DNA of 64,000 nt from [Bacteroides] pectinophilus (GCA_025146925.1 CP102260.1:945001-1009000); one strand, 5' to 3'. Shown: positions 37,900 through 47,799, numbered from the stretch's first letter. Numbers and translations: made by a program. Notes: generated by a model from the letters alone, not told the origin.

Positions 37900-38799
37900 A
37901 TGGAAAAGTTATCACATTTGGATCAGCTGGAGGCAGAGGCAATATACATAATCCGTGAAGTTGCGGCAGAGTGTGAGAAGCCTGTAATGCTCTATTCAAT
38001 CGGAAAGGACAGCTCAGTAATGCTTCATCTTGCAATGAAGGCATTCTATCCTGAGAAACCGCCATTCCCATTCTTACATGTTAATACAACATGGAAGTTC
38101 AAGGAGATGATAAAGTTCCGCGATGAGCAGGCTAAGAAGCTTGGCATAGAGATGCTTGAGTATATCAACGAAGACGGAGTTAAGCAGGGAATAAATCCTT
38201 TTGACCACGGCTCAGCATATACCGACATCATGAAGACACAGGCATTGAAGCAGGCACTTAATAAGTATGGCTTCACGGCAGCATTCGGCGGTGGACGAAG
38301 AGATGAGGAGAAGTCAAGAGCCAAGGAGAGAATCTTCTCATTCCGTAACGAGAATCATGCGTGGGATCCTAAGAATCAGAGACCTGAGATGTGGAAGCTC
38401 TACAATTCAAAGATTCACAAGGGTGAGAGCATAAGAGTATTTCCTATCTCTAATTGGACTGAGACAGACATCTGGCAGTATATAAAGAGAGAGAATATAG
38501 AGATAGTACCTCTCTATTTTGCAGATGTAAGACCGGTTGTATACCGTGACGGTAATATTATCATGGTTGATGATGACAGAATGAAGTTAAGGCCGGACGA
38601 AAAGATTGAGATGAAGAGTGTAAGATTCCGTACGCTCGGATGCTATCCGCTTACAGGCGGCGTTGAGTCAACAGCCAGGACACTTGATGAGATTATAGAC
38701 GAGACACTTTCTGCAGTATCATCTGAGAGAACTACAAGAGTTATTGATAATGAGGCGGCAGGCAGCATGGAGAGAAGAAAAAGGGAGGGTTATTTCTAG
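37900..38799 (+). CDS. cysD: Sulfate adenylyltransferase subunit 2
   Basis: 299 residues. With CysN it makes APS from sulfate and ATP. The PP-loop motif is [16 protein letters not shown] (about residues 28-43), and the [20 protein letters not shown] and [13 protein letters not shown] blocks are typical of CysD. Length is normal. GGGAGGAATT precedes the ATG. The cysN start follows the cysD stop by one base. The ferredoxin remnant just upstream shows that this was the end of a longer sulfate reduction operon. Confidence 0.95.
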   Translation: MEKLSHLDQLEAEAIYIIREVAAECEKPVMLYSIGKDSSVMLHLAMKAFYPEKPPFPFLHVNTTWKFKEMIKFRDEQAKKLGIEMLEYINEDGVKQGINPFDHGSAYTDIMKTQALKQALNKYGFTAAFGGGRRDEEKSRAKERIFSFRNENHAWDPKNQRPEMWKLYNSKIHKGESIRVFPISNWTETDIWQYIKRENIEIVPLYFADVRPVVYRDGNIIMVDDDRMKLRPDEKIEMKSVRFRTLGCYPLTGGVESTARTLDEIIDETLSAVSSERTTRVIDNEAAGSMERRKREGYF

Positions 38800-38800
38800 G

Positions 38801-40498
38801 ATGAGAAGCTTATTAAAATTTATAACATGCGGAAGCGTGGATGACGGCAAGTCAACACTTATCGGACATATTTTGTATGATTCAAAGCTTTTATATGCAG
38901 ATCAGGAGAAGGCACTGGAGCTTGACAGTAAGGTCGGAAGCCGTGGCGGTGCAATAGATTATTCACTCCTTCTTGACGGACTTATGGCTGAGAGAGAGCA
39001 GGGAATTACAATTGACGTAGCTTACAGATATTTCACAACAGATAACAGAAGCTTTATCGTTGCTGATACTCCGGGACATGAGGAGTACACACGTAACATG
39101 GCTGTAGGTGCTTCATTTGCAGACCTCGCGGTAATCCTTATTGATGCCAAGCAGGGTGTTCTCGTTCAGACAAGAAGACATGCAAGAATCTGTGCACTTA
39201 TGGGTATTAAGTACTTTGTATTCGCGGTTAATAAGATGGATCTTGTCGGATATGATGAGAACAGATTCAATGAGATAAAAAAACAGGTTGAAGAGCTTGC
39301 AGATGAACTTAAGCTTGAGAGCATCTACATTATTCCGGTATCGGCTACAGAAGGTGACAACGTAACAACGAAGTCAGAGAACATACCTTGGTATAAGGGA
39401 GAGGCGCTTCTTCCATATCTTGAGAATATTGATGTTACCGAGAAGAAGCAGGAAGAGGGCTTCTACATGCCTGTACAGAGAGTATGCCGTCCTGACCATA
39501 CATACAGAGGCTTCCAGGGGCAGATTGAATCAGGAGAGATTAAGACAGGTGATGAGATTATAACACTTCCAAGCAATGAGCGCGCTCATGTTAAGAGCAT
39601 TCTTGTAGGTGACAGGGACTCAGACCATGCATTCATGGGTCAGCCTGTTACAATCCAGCTCGACAGGGAAGTGGATGTATCAAGAGGCTGTGTGCTTGCT
39701 GCGGGTAATAAGCTTCCTATAAGCAAATCATTTACAGCTACAATCCTGTGGATGGATGACAAGGAGCTTACACCGGGAACAGACTACATCGTAAAGCTCG
39801 GTACTAAGCAGATGCCTGCAATTCTTAAGAATATCCAGTATAAGATTGATGTTAATACAGGCGCATATATTCCTGCCAATAGCCTTAAGAAGAATGAGAT
39901 AGCAGTATGTGATATCTCTCTTCAGGAAGAAATTGTACTCGATGAGTTCAAGAAGCATAAGACACTCGGAGAGCTTATACTTATAGACAGAATTACCAAC
40001 ATGACATCAGCATGTGGCGTAGTCGAGAAGCCTTCTGTAGATGACAGCAGGGATCTTAAGACTGCATTTGTATATGGTTCGCTTAAGGCAAACGGTGATA
40101 TCTTTGAGGAGTTCTACTACAATCTTGACAGTATGACAATCAACAAGGTAAGACCTTCAGGAAGAACATATACGGTTGGTGACGAGATTCCTGTTAATGG
40201 TGAGAGCTACAGCTATCCTGACAGCTTTGACGTTGTTGTGCTCCGTGACAAGGTTGCCGTTAAGGTTCGTGATCGTAAGGTTGAGAGTATCGGAGAGCTT
40301 GCAGATTACAAGTATTCAGGAGTACCTGTGATTAACGGACGAGGCTTTGAGGTTAAAGTTAATGATGAAGCTTCATATGCTGCATTCGCAGAGGAACTTG
40401 CACAGCAGAAGGACAGCATAAGCAGCGGGTTCTTCAATAAGTGGCTCACATTTGAGACATACAGAAAGATAGTATTTAAGGACGAAATCTGGAACTAA
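38801..40498 (+). CDS. cysN: Sulfate adenylyltransferase subunit 1 (GTPase)
   Basis: 565 residues. It couples GTP hydrolysis to APS formation by CysD. EF-Tu-like motifs are G1 CGSVDDGKSTLIGH (near the N-terminus), G2 region EQGITIDVAYRYF, G3 DTPGHEEYT and G4 NKMD. No APS kinase domain is fused. ATG 38801, just after the cysD stop, is chosen over an upstream start inside cysD. The C-terminal 120 residues after the beta domains extend beyond the classical CysN end and belong to the type found in Clostridia and Bacteroides. Confidence 0.93.
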   Translation: MRSLLKFITCGSVDDGKSTLIGHILYDSKLLYADQEKALELDSKVGSRGGAIDYSLLLDGLMAEREQGITIDVAYRYFTTDNRSFIVADTPGHEEYTRNMAVGASFADLAVILIDAKQGVLVQTRRHARICALMGIKYFVFAVNKMDLVGYDENRFNEIKKQVEELADELKLESIYIIPVSATEGDNVTTKSENIPWYKGEALLPYLENIDVTEKKQEEGFYMPVQRVCRPDHTYRGFQGQIESGEIKTGDEIITLPSNERAHVKSILVGDRDSDHAFMGQPVTIQLDREVDVSRGCVLAAGNKLPISKSFTATILWMDDKELTPGTDYIVKLGTKQMPAILKNIQYKIDVNTGAYIPANSLKKNEIAVCDISLQEEIVLDEFKKHKTLGELILIDRITNMTSACGVVEKPSVDDSRDLKTAFVYGSLKANGDIFEEFYYNLDSMTINKVRPSGRTYTVGDEIPVNGESYSYPDSFDVVVLRDKVAVKVRDRKVESIGELADYKYSGVPVINGRGFEVKVNDEASYAAFAEELAQQKDSISSGFFNKWLTFETYRKIVFKDEIWN

Positions 40499-40577
40499 GT
40501 ATGGATAAAGCATTGCTGCTGTCAGCGGGGAATCCCCACACAGACTTATGCTGACACGGGCACGCCTGCGCTTGGTT

Positions 40578-40681
40578 GCAGCCGCAGCGGACATGTAAGG
40601 CGACAAAATACGGCGCCTTACGTGCCGGCGGCTGCAAAATGCCCGCTTACAGCACAAGCCGGTGTGTGTTTTCTTCCGGCT
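40578..40681. repeat. Two GC-rich hairpins between cysN and the LacI-CysW gene
   Basis: GCAGCCGC (40578-40585) and GTAAGGCG pair with CGCCTTAC and GCGGCTGC (ending 40635), a long interrupted stem. AGCCGG (40657-40662) pairs with CCGGCT (40676-40681). Neither is followed by a T run. The 206-base gap is much richer in G+C than its surroundings. It may be a dispersed repeat or an attenuator of the sulfate transport genes; no gene is seen in it. Confidence 0.5.
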
Positions 40682-40704
40682 GTGGGGTGGAGAATGGAGG
40701 TCAC

Positions 40705-42207
40705 ATGTCAATTAAGAAAATCGCACAGATGACGGGAGCCTCGGTATCTACAGTGTCGCGTGTGCTCAATAATCCCGATTACAAATGCCAGGATTCCAAG
40801 CTGCGTGACAGGATATGGAAGGCAGCGGTTGAGATAAATTATGTACCCAATGAAGCTGCAAGAAGTCTTAAAAAGGGCGGTAATGCTGACGGACCGAAGA
40901 ATTATTACATTAATATTCTTCTTACAAGGTCTGACAGTTCACATTCCGACCCTTTTTTTGATGAACTTCTGAGAGTTATTGAGTCAGAGATACATAAGAA
41001 TTCCTGCATATTGTCGAGAGTATGGTACAATTCAACATTCTCGGATGACAGAAGGGCGGCAAGGGAGAAGGCTGACAGGCTGGCGGATGAGATGTATGAG
41101 CAGACCGGTGACAGATGTGACGGACTTATAATAATAGGGCGGTGTTCTAAGGATGCACTTAAAAAGCTGAAGGCAGCATTCAAAAATGTTGTATCAGTCA
41201 ATCGTAATTCTACAAATTACGAGGTGGACGAGGTGCTCTGTGATGGAAGAAAGATAGCATCTATGGCAATTGAACATCTGCTGAAGCTTGGACACAGCAA
41301 TATTGCATATGTAGGCAATATACGCAATGAAGCGCGTTTTGAAGGATACATGGAGGCGATGAGAAAGCATGACATAGAAGTGCTTCCGGAACTGATATTT
41401 GACACTGACCAGACAGAGAGCCATGGTTATGAGGTCATGGAAAATGTATTGAAAAGCGAGGAACGTCCGACGGCATTTTACTGTGCCAATGACATTACGG
41501 CAGTCGGTATGATAAAATGCCTTAAGGCTGTCATTGACAGATATGCGGTAAAATCAATATTGCTTACGGTTGAGGTTACACTGATAACCGTTACGGTTAA
41601 TACGATATTCGGAATATTTGCGGCATGGGTGATTACAAAATACAGATTCAGGGTTAAGAAAGTACTCTCGGCTCTTATAGATCTGCCGCTTACGATATCA
41701 CCGATAATAGCGGGACTTATATTTGTCCTGACATTTGGAAGAAACAGTATATTGTACCCATTGCTTACATCTCTTGGAATTAAGATAATATTTGCAGTTC
41801 CGGGCATAGTGCTGGCAACAATATTTGTGACATTTCCATTCATATCAAGGGAACTTATTCCTGTTATGACAGCAGCGGGAACAGACGAGGAAGAGGCCGC
41901 GGCACTGATGGGAGCGGGATTTTTCAGGATATTCACGCAGATAACGCTGCCTGATATAAAATGGGCGCTGATGTATGGAATAGTTCTCTGCTCTGCAAGG
42001 GCAATGGGCGAGTTCGGGGCAGTGTCAATCCTGTCAGGACATCTTAGAGGCAGGACCAATACGATGCCGCTTCATATTGAAGTAACATATCAGGCATTCG
42101 ATTTTACGGGAGCGTTTGCAATGTCGGCAATACTTGTGGTGATGGCTCTGGTAATTCTTGTTATAAGAAATATACTTGAATATCGCGGGAGGAGAAATGA
42201 CTTATGA
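40705..42207 (+). CDS. In-frame chimera: LacI-family regulator fused to truncated sulfate permease CysW
   Basis: 500 residues from ATG 40705 (GGAGGTCAC upstream). Residues 1-25 are a LacI helix-turn-helix (IKKIAQMTGASVSTVSRVLN) and the periplasmic-binding-like ligand domain runs to TAFYCANDITAVGMIKCLKA (about 274). From about residue 275 the protein is CysW: AVKSILLTVEVTLITVTVNT, then DLPLTISPIIAGLIFV and the permease EAA region with DEEEAAALMGAGFF. The last 60 or so residues of LacI and the first 50 or so of CysW are missing. The sulfate-binding protein and CysT genes normally found between are absent. A deletion near 41525-41550 is the simplest cause. A working permease is doubtful. Confidence 0.85.
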   Translation: MSIKKIAQMTGASVSTVSRVLNNPDYKCQDSKLRDRIWKAAVEINYVPNEAARSLKKGGNADGPKNYYINILLTRSDSSHSDPFFDELLRVIESEIHKNSCILSRVWYNSTFSDDRRAAREKADRLADEMYEQTGDRCDGLIIIGRCSKDALKKLKAAFKNVVSVNRNSTNYEVDEVLCDGRKIASMAIEHLLKLGHSNIAYVGNIRNEARFEGYMEAMRKHDIEVLPELIFDTDQTESHGYEVMENVLKSEERPTAFYCANDITAVGMIKCLKAVIDRYAVKSILLTVEVTLITVTVNTIFGIFAAWVITKYRFRVKKVLSALIDLPLTISPIIAGLIFVLTFGRNSILYPLLTSLGIKIIFAVPGIVLATIFVTFPFISRELIPVMTAAGTDEEEAAALMGAGFFRIFTQITLPDIKWALMYGIVLCSARAMGEFGAVSILSGHLRGRTNTMPLHIEVTYQAFDFTGAFAMSAILVVMALVILVIRNILEYRGRRNDL

Positions 42208-43292
42208 CATTAAAGGCAGTAGAAAATGATACATATGTTGAATTGAAAAATGTCAACAAACGCTTCGGCAGCTATGAAGCATCAAAAAATATAAGCTTTG
42301 CGGTAAAAAAAGGAAGCCTTGCAGCACTCTTAGGTCCCAGCGGAAGTGGCAAGACAACAATACTTAAGATGCTTGCAGGTCTTGAGAATGCCGATTCCGG
42401 CGATATTATCATTGACGGAAGAAGGGTTAATGACATTAAGCCGTCCGAAATAGGTATCGGTCTTGTGTTTCAGAACTATGCACTTTTCAGGTACAAGACA
42501 GTGTTTGAGAATATTGCATTCGGTTTAAGGATTGAAAAATGGAGTAAGGCCGATATAAAAAACCGTGTTGATGAGCTGATAGAGCTGGTTGGTCTTAAAG
42601 GACTGGAAAAGAGATATCCGCGCCAGTTGTCAGGCGGGCAGAGGCAAAGAGTTGCATTCGCAAGGGCGATAGCAGCGCAGCCGCAGCTGCTTCTGCTGGA
42701 TGAGCCTTTTGCAGCAATTGATGCCAAGGTCAGAAAGGAATTAAGAAGCTGGCTGAGAGAACTTATTAATGAAGTTGGAATAACAAGCATATTTGTTACA
42801 CATGACCAGGAGGAGGCTATCGAATTATCTGACCAGATAATCCTCACGAACGCGGGGCGCGTGGAGCAGACAGGTACTCCGATTGATATTTATAATAATC
42901 CGCAGACGCCTTTTGCGGCAGGCTTTATCGGAGAGAATGTAAAAGTGGAAAATTACAGAGAGTTCAAGGGCTTTGAAGATATTAAAGAAGGTGATGGAGC
43001 ATTTATAAGACCAGAAGCAGTTAATGTCACACGTGCCGATAAAAGGCTTCAGTACCAGGCAACAGCAGAAACAGCGGTAGTTACGGATGTTACATTCAAA
43101 GGGAATATAATTGAATTAAAATTATGGCTGCATGGCAATACAATAACTGCATACCGTCAGACAAACCAGACACTTGTAGCACCGGGAGATAAGGTGAAAG
43201 TGTTTATAGACAGGATGTTTGTTAAAGAAGGTGACAGAACATATACACAGGTGAATGGTATATACCGCAATGTCGAAAGTGTGGTTATATAG
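42204..43292 (+). CDS. cysA: Sulfate/thiosulfate ABC transporter ATPase
   Basis: 362 residues. Walker A GPSGSGKTT, Q-loop VFQNYALF, signature LSGGQRQRVAFARA, Walker B LLLLDEPFAAID and VTHDQEEA are all present, followed by a C-terminal TOBE-like domain of about 120 residues (EGDGAFIRPEAVNV). The start overlaps the chimera stop by four bases (ATGA), the usual cysW-cysA coupling. The gene is intact, but its partners CysT and the binding protein are not in the window, so transport through it is uncertain. Confidence 0.92.
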   Translation: MTLKAVENDTYVELKNVNKRFGSYEASKNISFAVKKGSLAALLGPSGSGKTTILKMLAGLENADSGDIIIDGRRVNDIKPSEIGIGLVFQNYALFRYKTVFENIAFGLRIEKWSKADIKNRVDELIELVGLKGLEKRYPRQLSGGQRQRVAFARAIAAQPQLLLLDEPFAAIDAKVRKELRSWLRELINEVGITSIFVTHDQEEAIELSDQIILTNAGRVEQTGTPIDIYNNPQTPFAAGFIGENVKVENYREFKGFEDIKEGDGAFIRPEAVNVTRADKRLQYQATAETAVVTDVTFKGNIIELKLWLHGNTITAYRQTNQTLVAPGDKVKVFIDRMFVKEGDRTYTQVNGIYRNVESVVI

Positions 43293-43330
43293 TGTGCTGA
43301 TTCCCTGCATGAAGGGTAAGATGGGGATTA

Positions 43331-44089
43331 TTACGTGAAAAGGTAATAAGTCCCCTCTTCGTCGTGAAGTTCGCGGCATTGTGCGTGAAATACGTCTTCA
43401 AGTATGTGGCTTTCTATGCAGCCGGCGGGAGTGCCGCCGAATACAATCTCAGAATTATTCATTACAATTATCTTATCAGATATGGACAGTGCTTTTGATA
43501 TATCGTGGAGGACGAGCAGAATCGTCTTCCCTTTTTCTTTCAGCTCGAGAATCATATTATAAAATATGCGCTGTCCTTCAATATCAAGGTATGTTGTAGG
43601 TTCATCAAGAATGATGGTGTCACAGTCCTGCGCCAGTATCATTGCAAAGAACACGCGCTGCCTGATTCCGCCTGACAGTGTATTGGCATACATATCTCTG
43701 TACTTATCTATCCCTGTAAAATGCATAACTTCATCTACAATCCTGATATCCTCGGCTGACTTTTTGCGTGCAAATCCCAGATGAGGGAAGCGCCCGTGCT
43801 CAACGAGAGTCTTTACCGGGAGAGCAGGAATTATCTGCCTTATCTGTGGAAGAAATGCGATAAGCCGGGCGCGTTCTTTGTATGAAAGCTTCAATATATC
43901 AGTGTCATCAAGTAGTATTCTTCCGCCTGTTACGTCTGAGCTGCCGTTTATTGATGATATGAGCGTTGTCTTGCCGCAGCCGTTAGGACCGAGAATTGTC
44001 GTTATGCACCCTGTAGGAATCTGTTCGGTGATTCCGTGTAATATCTCTTCGTGCCTGTATGATACATTCAGATTGTCGAATCTAAGCAT
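43331..44089 (-). CDS. FecE-type ABC transporter ATPase (iron/siderophore/cobalamin)
   Basis: 252 residues. Walker A LGPNGCGKTTLI, signature LSGGIRQRVFFAMILAQ, Walker B TIILDEPTTYLDIEG and LVLHDISKA mark the FecE/BtuD group that energises uptake of iron chelates or vitamin B12. It overlaps the permease gene by eight bases. No substrate-binding protein gene is found beside the pair. The region from 43293 to 43330 between it and cysA is convergent without a clear terminator. Confidence 0.9.
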   Translation of the reverse strand: MLRFDNLNVSYRHEEILHGITEQIPTGCITTILGPNGCGKTTLISSINGSSDVTGGRILLDDTDILKLSYKERARLIAFLPQIRQIIPALPVKTLVEHGRFPHLGFARKKSAEDIRIVDEVMHFTGIDKYRDMYANTLSGGIRQRVFFAMILAQDCDTIILDEPTTYLDIEGQRIFYNMILELKEKGKTILLVLHDISKALSISDKIIVMNNSEIVFGGTPAGCIESHILEDVFHAQCRELHDEEGTYYLFT

Positions 44090-45092
44090 TTACTCTACGG
44101 CCTCCTTTCCTGCGCAGAAGCAGATATAAAAAGAACGGACCGCCGACAAAGGACATGATTATTCCTGCCGGAAGTTCATAAGGAGCAGCGATTACGCGGC
44201 CTGCCAGGTCACACAGAATAACAAATACTGCGCCGAGAAGCGCACTGCATGGCAGCAGTATGCGCGCATCATTGCCGAACAGCCTGCGTCCGATGTGCGG
44301 TACAATAAGACCTACAAAGCTGAGAAGCCCCGCATAGCTTACAACACAGCCTGCCATGATACTTGAGAGCGTAAGCAGGATAAAACGTGTTACTGTAACA
44401 TTAAGTCCAAGAGAACGTGCAATGTCTTCTCCCAGATTGAGAATATTGATGGCACGTCCAAAAAACATAGCTATTATTACCGCTGCAATAATTCCTATAG
44501 CGGGAAGTCTTATGGCACGGGCTGTAACACCGTTAAGCGTGCCTATCATAAAAGTTGTAATATTAAGAGTTATCTCGTTATCAATAAGCTTTATTGTATT
44601 AATTCCCGCGCCGAGAAGGGAGGATATAGTTATACCTGCAAGAATAATGGTTGTTCTCGACTGGTCGCCCATGTATGCAATCGCAAATACAAGAAGTGTC
44701 GTTATAAGTGCTCCGGCAAATGCAAATACGGAGGAATATGCTGCGCTTCCATGCATGATAAGAAGTCCGGCCATGACGGCAAAGCCCGCACCTGAATTCA
44801 CACCTATTGTATTAGGGCTTGCAAGTGAGTTATTCATAACACTCTGAAGGATTACGCCTGCACACGAAAGCCCCATTCCCGCAAGAAGAGCTGCAAACAT
44901 GCGTGGCAGCCTTATGCCGTATATAAGAACGGAAGCAACAGAAGATGCATCGCGTCCGGTCAGGCACGATATAACCTCACCCGGCTCAAGCCTTACACTT
45001 CCAAGGAGAATACTCAGGAACATAGATATAAGCAGAATAAAAATCAGCAAAATAAATATAGATAGCTTTTTGTGTTTTGTATTAAATATCAT
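44082..45092 (-). CDS. FecCD-family ABC permease
   Basis: 336 residues with about nine to ten membrane helices. Family blocks are RLPRMFAALLAGMGLSCAGV, NSLASPNTIGVNSGAGFAVM, and the coupling region SLGLNVTVTRF followed by FVGLIVPHIGRRLFG. It forms the channel of an iron-chelate or cobalamin importer with the FecE-type ATPase. A GAAAGGAT ribosome site precedes the start on the minus strand. The gene is divergent from metY. Confidence 0.92.
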   Translation of the reverse strand: MIFNTKHKKLSIFILLIFILLISMFLSILLGSVRLEPGEVISCLTGRDASSVASVLIYGIRLPRMFAALLAGMGLSCAGVILQSVMNNSLASPNTIGVNSGAGFAVMAGLLIMHGSAAYSSVFAFAGALITTLLVFAIAYMGDQSRTTIILAGITISSLLGAGINTIKLIDNEITLNITTFMIGTLNGVTARAIRLPAIGIIAAVIIAMFFGRAINILNLGEDIARSLGLNVTVTRFILLTLSSIMAGCVVSYAGLLSFVGLIVPHIGRRLFGNDARILLPCSALLGAVFVILCDLAGRVIAAPYELPAGIIMSFVGGPFFLYLLLRRKGGRRVNA

Positions 45093-45231
45093 ATGAAATA
45101 TATCCTTTCAAACTGCATTTTATCATATAAAAAAGCATAGCACAAGAAGACCGTAATAAAAAAATATTACCCTCAAACGCCCTGTTTATGCTAATTCATA
45201 CTAAAATAATATAAATTATATGAATTTGTAG

Positions 45232-45259
45232 TTGACAATTGGAAAAATAAGTGTATTAT
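45232..45259 (+). promoter_or_regulatory. Sigma-A promoter upstream of metY
   Basis: TTGACA (45232-45237) and TATTAT (45254-45259) with a 16-base spacer, 46 bases before the metY start. The 213-base divergent gap (45093-45305) also has to serve the FecC-type gene. No S-box riboswitch is seen. Confidence 0.65.
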
Positions 45260-45305
45260 ATTTATCATAGTAATTTGATAGGATTTATATAAAAAGGGGC
45301 ATCAC

Positions 45306-46547
45306 ATGAGATTTAATACTGCATTACTGCATGGTGACTTCAGAGGAGATAAGGCAACGGGAGCCACGCTTACTCCTATATATCAGTCAAGTGCATTTGA
45401 ACATGATTCAGCAGTCAAGCTGGAGAAAATATTTCATAATCAGGCTCCGGGATTCTCATATACGAGAATAAGCAACCCGACAGTTGATGCATTCGAGAAG
45501 AGAATGACGGCATTGGAGGGAGGTATTGCCAGCGTGGCATGTGCGTCAGGTATGGCAGCCCTGTATAATGCGTTTTGCAATATATTAAGAGCCGGCGATG
45601 AGATAGTATCAAGTGCCAGCCTGTATGGCGGAAGCATTGATCTGTTCAGGGATCTTGAAAGCTTTGGAATAACAACAAGATACGTTGAGAATAACAATCT
45701 TGAGGAATTCAGGGCAGCAACGAATGAGCATACAAGGCTTTATTTTGCGGAGACGATAGGTAATCCAAGACTTGATGTTACTGATATAGAAGCACTTGCC
45801 AAGCTTGCACATGATAACGGTGTGCCGCTTATTATGGATAATACCGTTGCGACGGCATATCTGGTACAGCCTCTTAAGCTTGGTGCCGATGTGGTAGTCA
45901 ATTCAACATCCAAGTATATCAATGCAAACAGCAGCGCGATATCAGGTGTGATTACCGATGCGGGAAGATTCAAGTGGGATGAAGACAGATATCCGGGAAT
46001 GAAGGAATTTAAGAAGTTTGGTCCATTTGCATATACGGCGAAGCTTCGTAACGGATTATTCAGGAATACAGGTGCATGTCTGTCACCGCAGAACGCATTC
46101 TACAATAGTCTGGGAATGGAGACTCTGGGACTTCGAATGGAGCGTGTTTGCAGCAATGCGGCAAAGCTTGCACAGTTCTTTACTGAGAATTATAAGGATA
46201 TAACAGTTAATTACCCCGGACTTACAGACAGCAGATGGCATGATATAGCAGCAAAGCAGTTTGGCGATAACGGTTACGGCGGAATAATCACGATAAGGAC
46301 AGGAAGTAAGGAAAAAGCGTTCGGTATAATAGATGCGCTTAAGCTTCCACTGATAGTTTCCAATATCGGCGATACAAAGACACTTGTAATCCATCCTGAA
46401 TCGACGCTTAACGTACACAGCAGTGAAGAGGAGAAGAAGACAGCAGGCGTATTTGATGACCTGATAAGAATAAGTGTCGGCATCGAGGATATCGAAGATT
46501 TGATTGAGGATTTCAGACAGGCAGTTGATTCAGTTGAGAATCTGTAG
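45306..46547 (+). CDS. metY: O-acetylhomoserine sulfhydrylase-type enzyme (MetY)
   Basis: 413 residues, PLP enzyme of the Cys/Met metabolism family. Visible blocks are YQSSAFEHDSA, FSYTRISNPTVDAFEKRM, ACASGMAALYNAF and the PLP-lysine region VVNSTSKYINANSSAISGV. It adds sulfide to O-acetylhomoserine to give homocysteine. In Wolinella succinogenes a related MetY uses a protein thiocarboxylate (HcyS-COSH) instead of free sulfide. The carrier, activator, protease and sulfite reductase genes next to it suggest the same here. It is the first gene of the downstream sulfur operon. Confidence 0.9.
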   Translation: MRFNTALLHGDFRGDKATGATLTPIYQSSAFEHDSAVKLEKIFHNQAPGFSYTRISNPTVDAFEKRMTALEGGIASVACASGMAALYNAFCNILRAGDEIVSSASLYGGSIDLFRDLESFGITTRYVENNNLEEFRAATNEHTRLYFAETIGNPRLDVTDIEALAKLAHDNGVPLIMDNTVATAYLVQPLKLGADVVVNSTSKYINANSSAISGVITDAGRFKWDEDRYPGMKEFKKFGPFAYTAKLRNGLFRNTGACLSPQNAFYNSLGMETLGLRMERVCSNAAKLAQFFTENYKDITVNYPGLTDSRWHDIAAKQFGDNGYGGIITIRTGSKEKAFGIIDALKLPLIVSNIGDTKTLVIHPESTLNVHSSEEEKKTAGVFDDLIRISVGIEDIEDLIEDFRQAVDSVENL

Positions 46548-46603
46548 AATACAGAACAAATCCGGTACAACATATTAATATTTATGACATGGAGGATACA
46601 ACA

Positions 46604-47470
46604 ATGGCTAACATTGATTATGCAGCATTAAAAAAAGGCGGTTTCATGAGACAGAAGCAGAAAGGCTATTTCTCTCTGAGACTTCAGACTGTCGGAGGTA
46701 ATCTTACTGCGGAGAATATAAAGACTGTTGCAGAAGTAGCAGAAAAATATGGCAAGGGCTATATTCACATGACATCAAGACAGGGCATTGAGATTCCTTT
46801 CATTAATTTTAAGGATATTGAAGAGGTTCGCAGCAAGCTTGCAGACGGAGGTGTTAATCCGGGAGTATGCGGTCCGAGAGTAAGAACCATAACAGCATGT
46901 CAGGGACGTGAGATCTGTCCGAGCGGCTGTATTGATACATATGAGCTTGCCAAGAAGCTTGATGAGCATTATTTCGGAAGGGAGCTTCCGCATAAGTTCA
47001 AGTTCGGTGTTACAGGATGTCAGAATAACTGCCTTAAGGCTGAGGAGAATGATATCGGTATCAAGGGCGGAATGGAAGTAAACTGGGTCTCAGACAAATG
47101 TATCAACTGCGGTGTGTGTGAAAAGGCATGCCGTGAGCAGGCAATAACATTTACAGGAAGCGAGATAATTCTGGATAAGTCAAAGTGCAATAATTGTGGA
47201 CGCTGTGCTAAGGCATGTCCTACAGATGCATGGGATACTGAGAGCGGATTCATCGTATCGTTCGGTGGTCTGTTTGGTAACAGGATTTACAAGGGGGAAC
47301 AGCTTCTTCCTATGATTAAGGATGAAGAGACACTTTTCAGGGTAACAGATGCAGCAATCGGATTCTTTGAGGAGAATGCTAATCCGGGTGAGAGATTCAG
47401 ACTCCTTCTCCAGCGTGTGGGTGAAGATGAATTCAGAAAGAGAATACAGGCAGCATACGAAGGAAAGTAA
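46604..47470 (+). CDS. Siroheme sulfite reductase-type protein with two 4Fe-4S clusters
   Basis: 288 residues from ATG 46604 (GGAGG at 46592-46596). The N-terminal ferrodoxin-like half is GYFSLRLQTVGGNLTAENIK, with HMTSRQGIEIPF. The siroheme/4Fe-4S cysteines are in ACQGREIC and GVTGCQNNC. Two 4Fe-4S motifs follow, CINCGVCEKAC and CNNCGRCAKAC. This compact form resembles AsrC-like and other small nitrite/sulfite reductases. Reduction of sulfite to sulfide is the likely reaction, providing sulfur for the carrier protein encoded downstream. It lies between metY and tusA. Confidence 0.88.
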   Translation: MANIDYAALKKGGFMRQKQKGYFSLRLQTVGGNLTAENIKTVAEVAEKYGKGYIHMTSRQGIEIPFINFKDIEEVRSKLADGGVNPGVCGPRVRTITACQGREICPSGCIDTYELAKKLDEHYFGRELPHKFKFGVTGCQNNCLKAEENDIGIKGGMEVNWVSDKCINCGVCEKACREQAITFTGSEIILDKSKCNNCGRCAKACPTDAWDTESGFIVSFGGLFGNRIYKGEQLLPMIKDEETLFRVTDAAIGFFEENANPGERFRLLLQRVGEDEFRKRIQAAYEGK

Positions 47471-47530
47471 TCTGAAAAGCTGTGCATATACACAGGCTTG
47501 TATGCCGGAAAAGGCAGGAAAGGAGAATAT

Positions 47531-47788
47531 ATGGAAATAGCAGGAATTAAGATAGATGATCAGGTGGATATAACAGATAAGGTATGCCCGCTTACATTTG
47601 TAAAGGCAAAGGTTGCTCTTGATGAGCTTGAGGACGGCGAAGTTATTGCAATTCGAATGAATGACGGCGAGCCGGTACAGAATGTTCCGAGAAGCATTAA
47701 GGAAGAGGGACATCAGATACTTAAGCTGGTTAATAATGAGGATGGCACATATAATCTGATAGTTAAAAAGGTTGATGACGAAGCATAA
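47531..47788 (+). CDS. TusA-like sulfurtransferase
   Basis: 85 residues from ATG 47531 with AAGGAGAA upstream. The TusA motif is visible in KVCPLTFVKAKVALDEL: the cysteine of CPxx carries persulfide sulfur. The beta-alpha pattern and ending (SIKEEGHQILKLV) match the family. In this operon it could pass sulfur between the reductase and the carrier protein. A specific partner is not shown. Confidence 0.88.
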   Translation: MEIAGIKIDDQVDITDKVCPLTFVKAKVALDELEDGEVIAIRMNDGEPVQNVPRSIKEEGHQILKLVNNEDGTYNLIVKKVDDEA

Positions 47789-47799
47789 GAGAGGTACAT

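Noticed and set aside
44356-44847. Plus-strand frame of 163 codons
   Set aside because: It is antisense to the FecCD-type permease.
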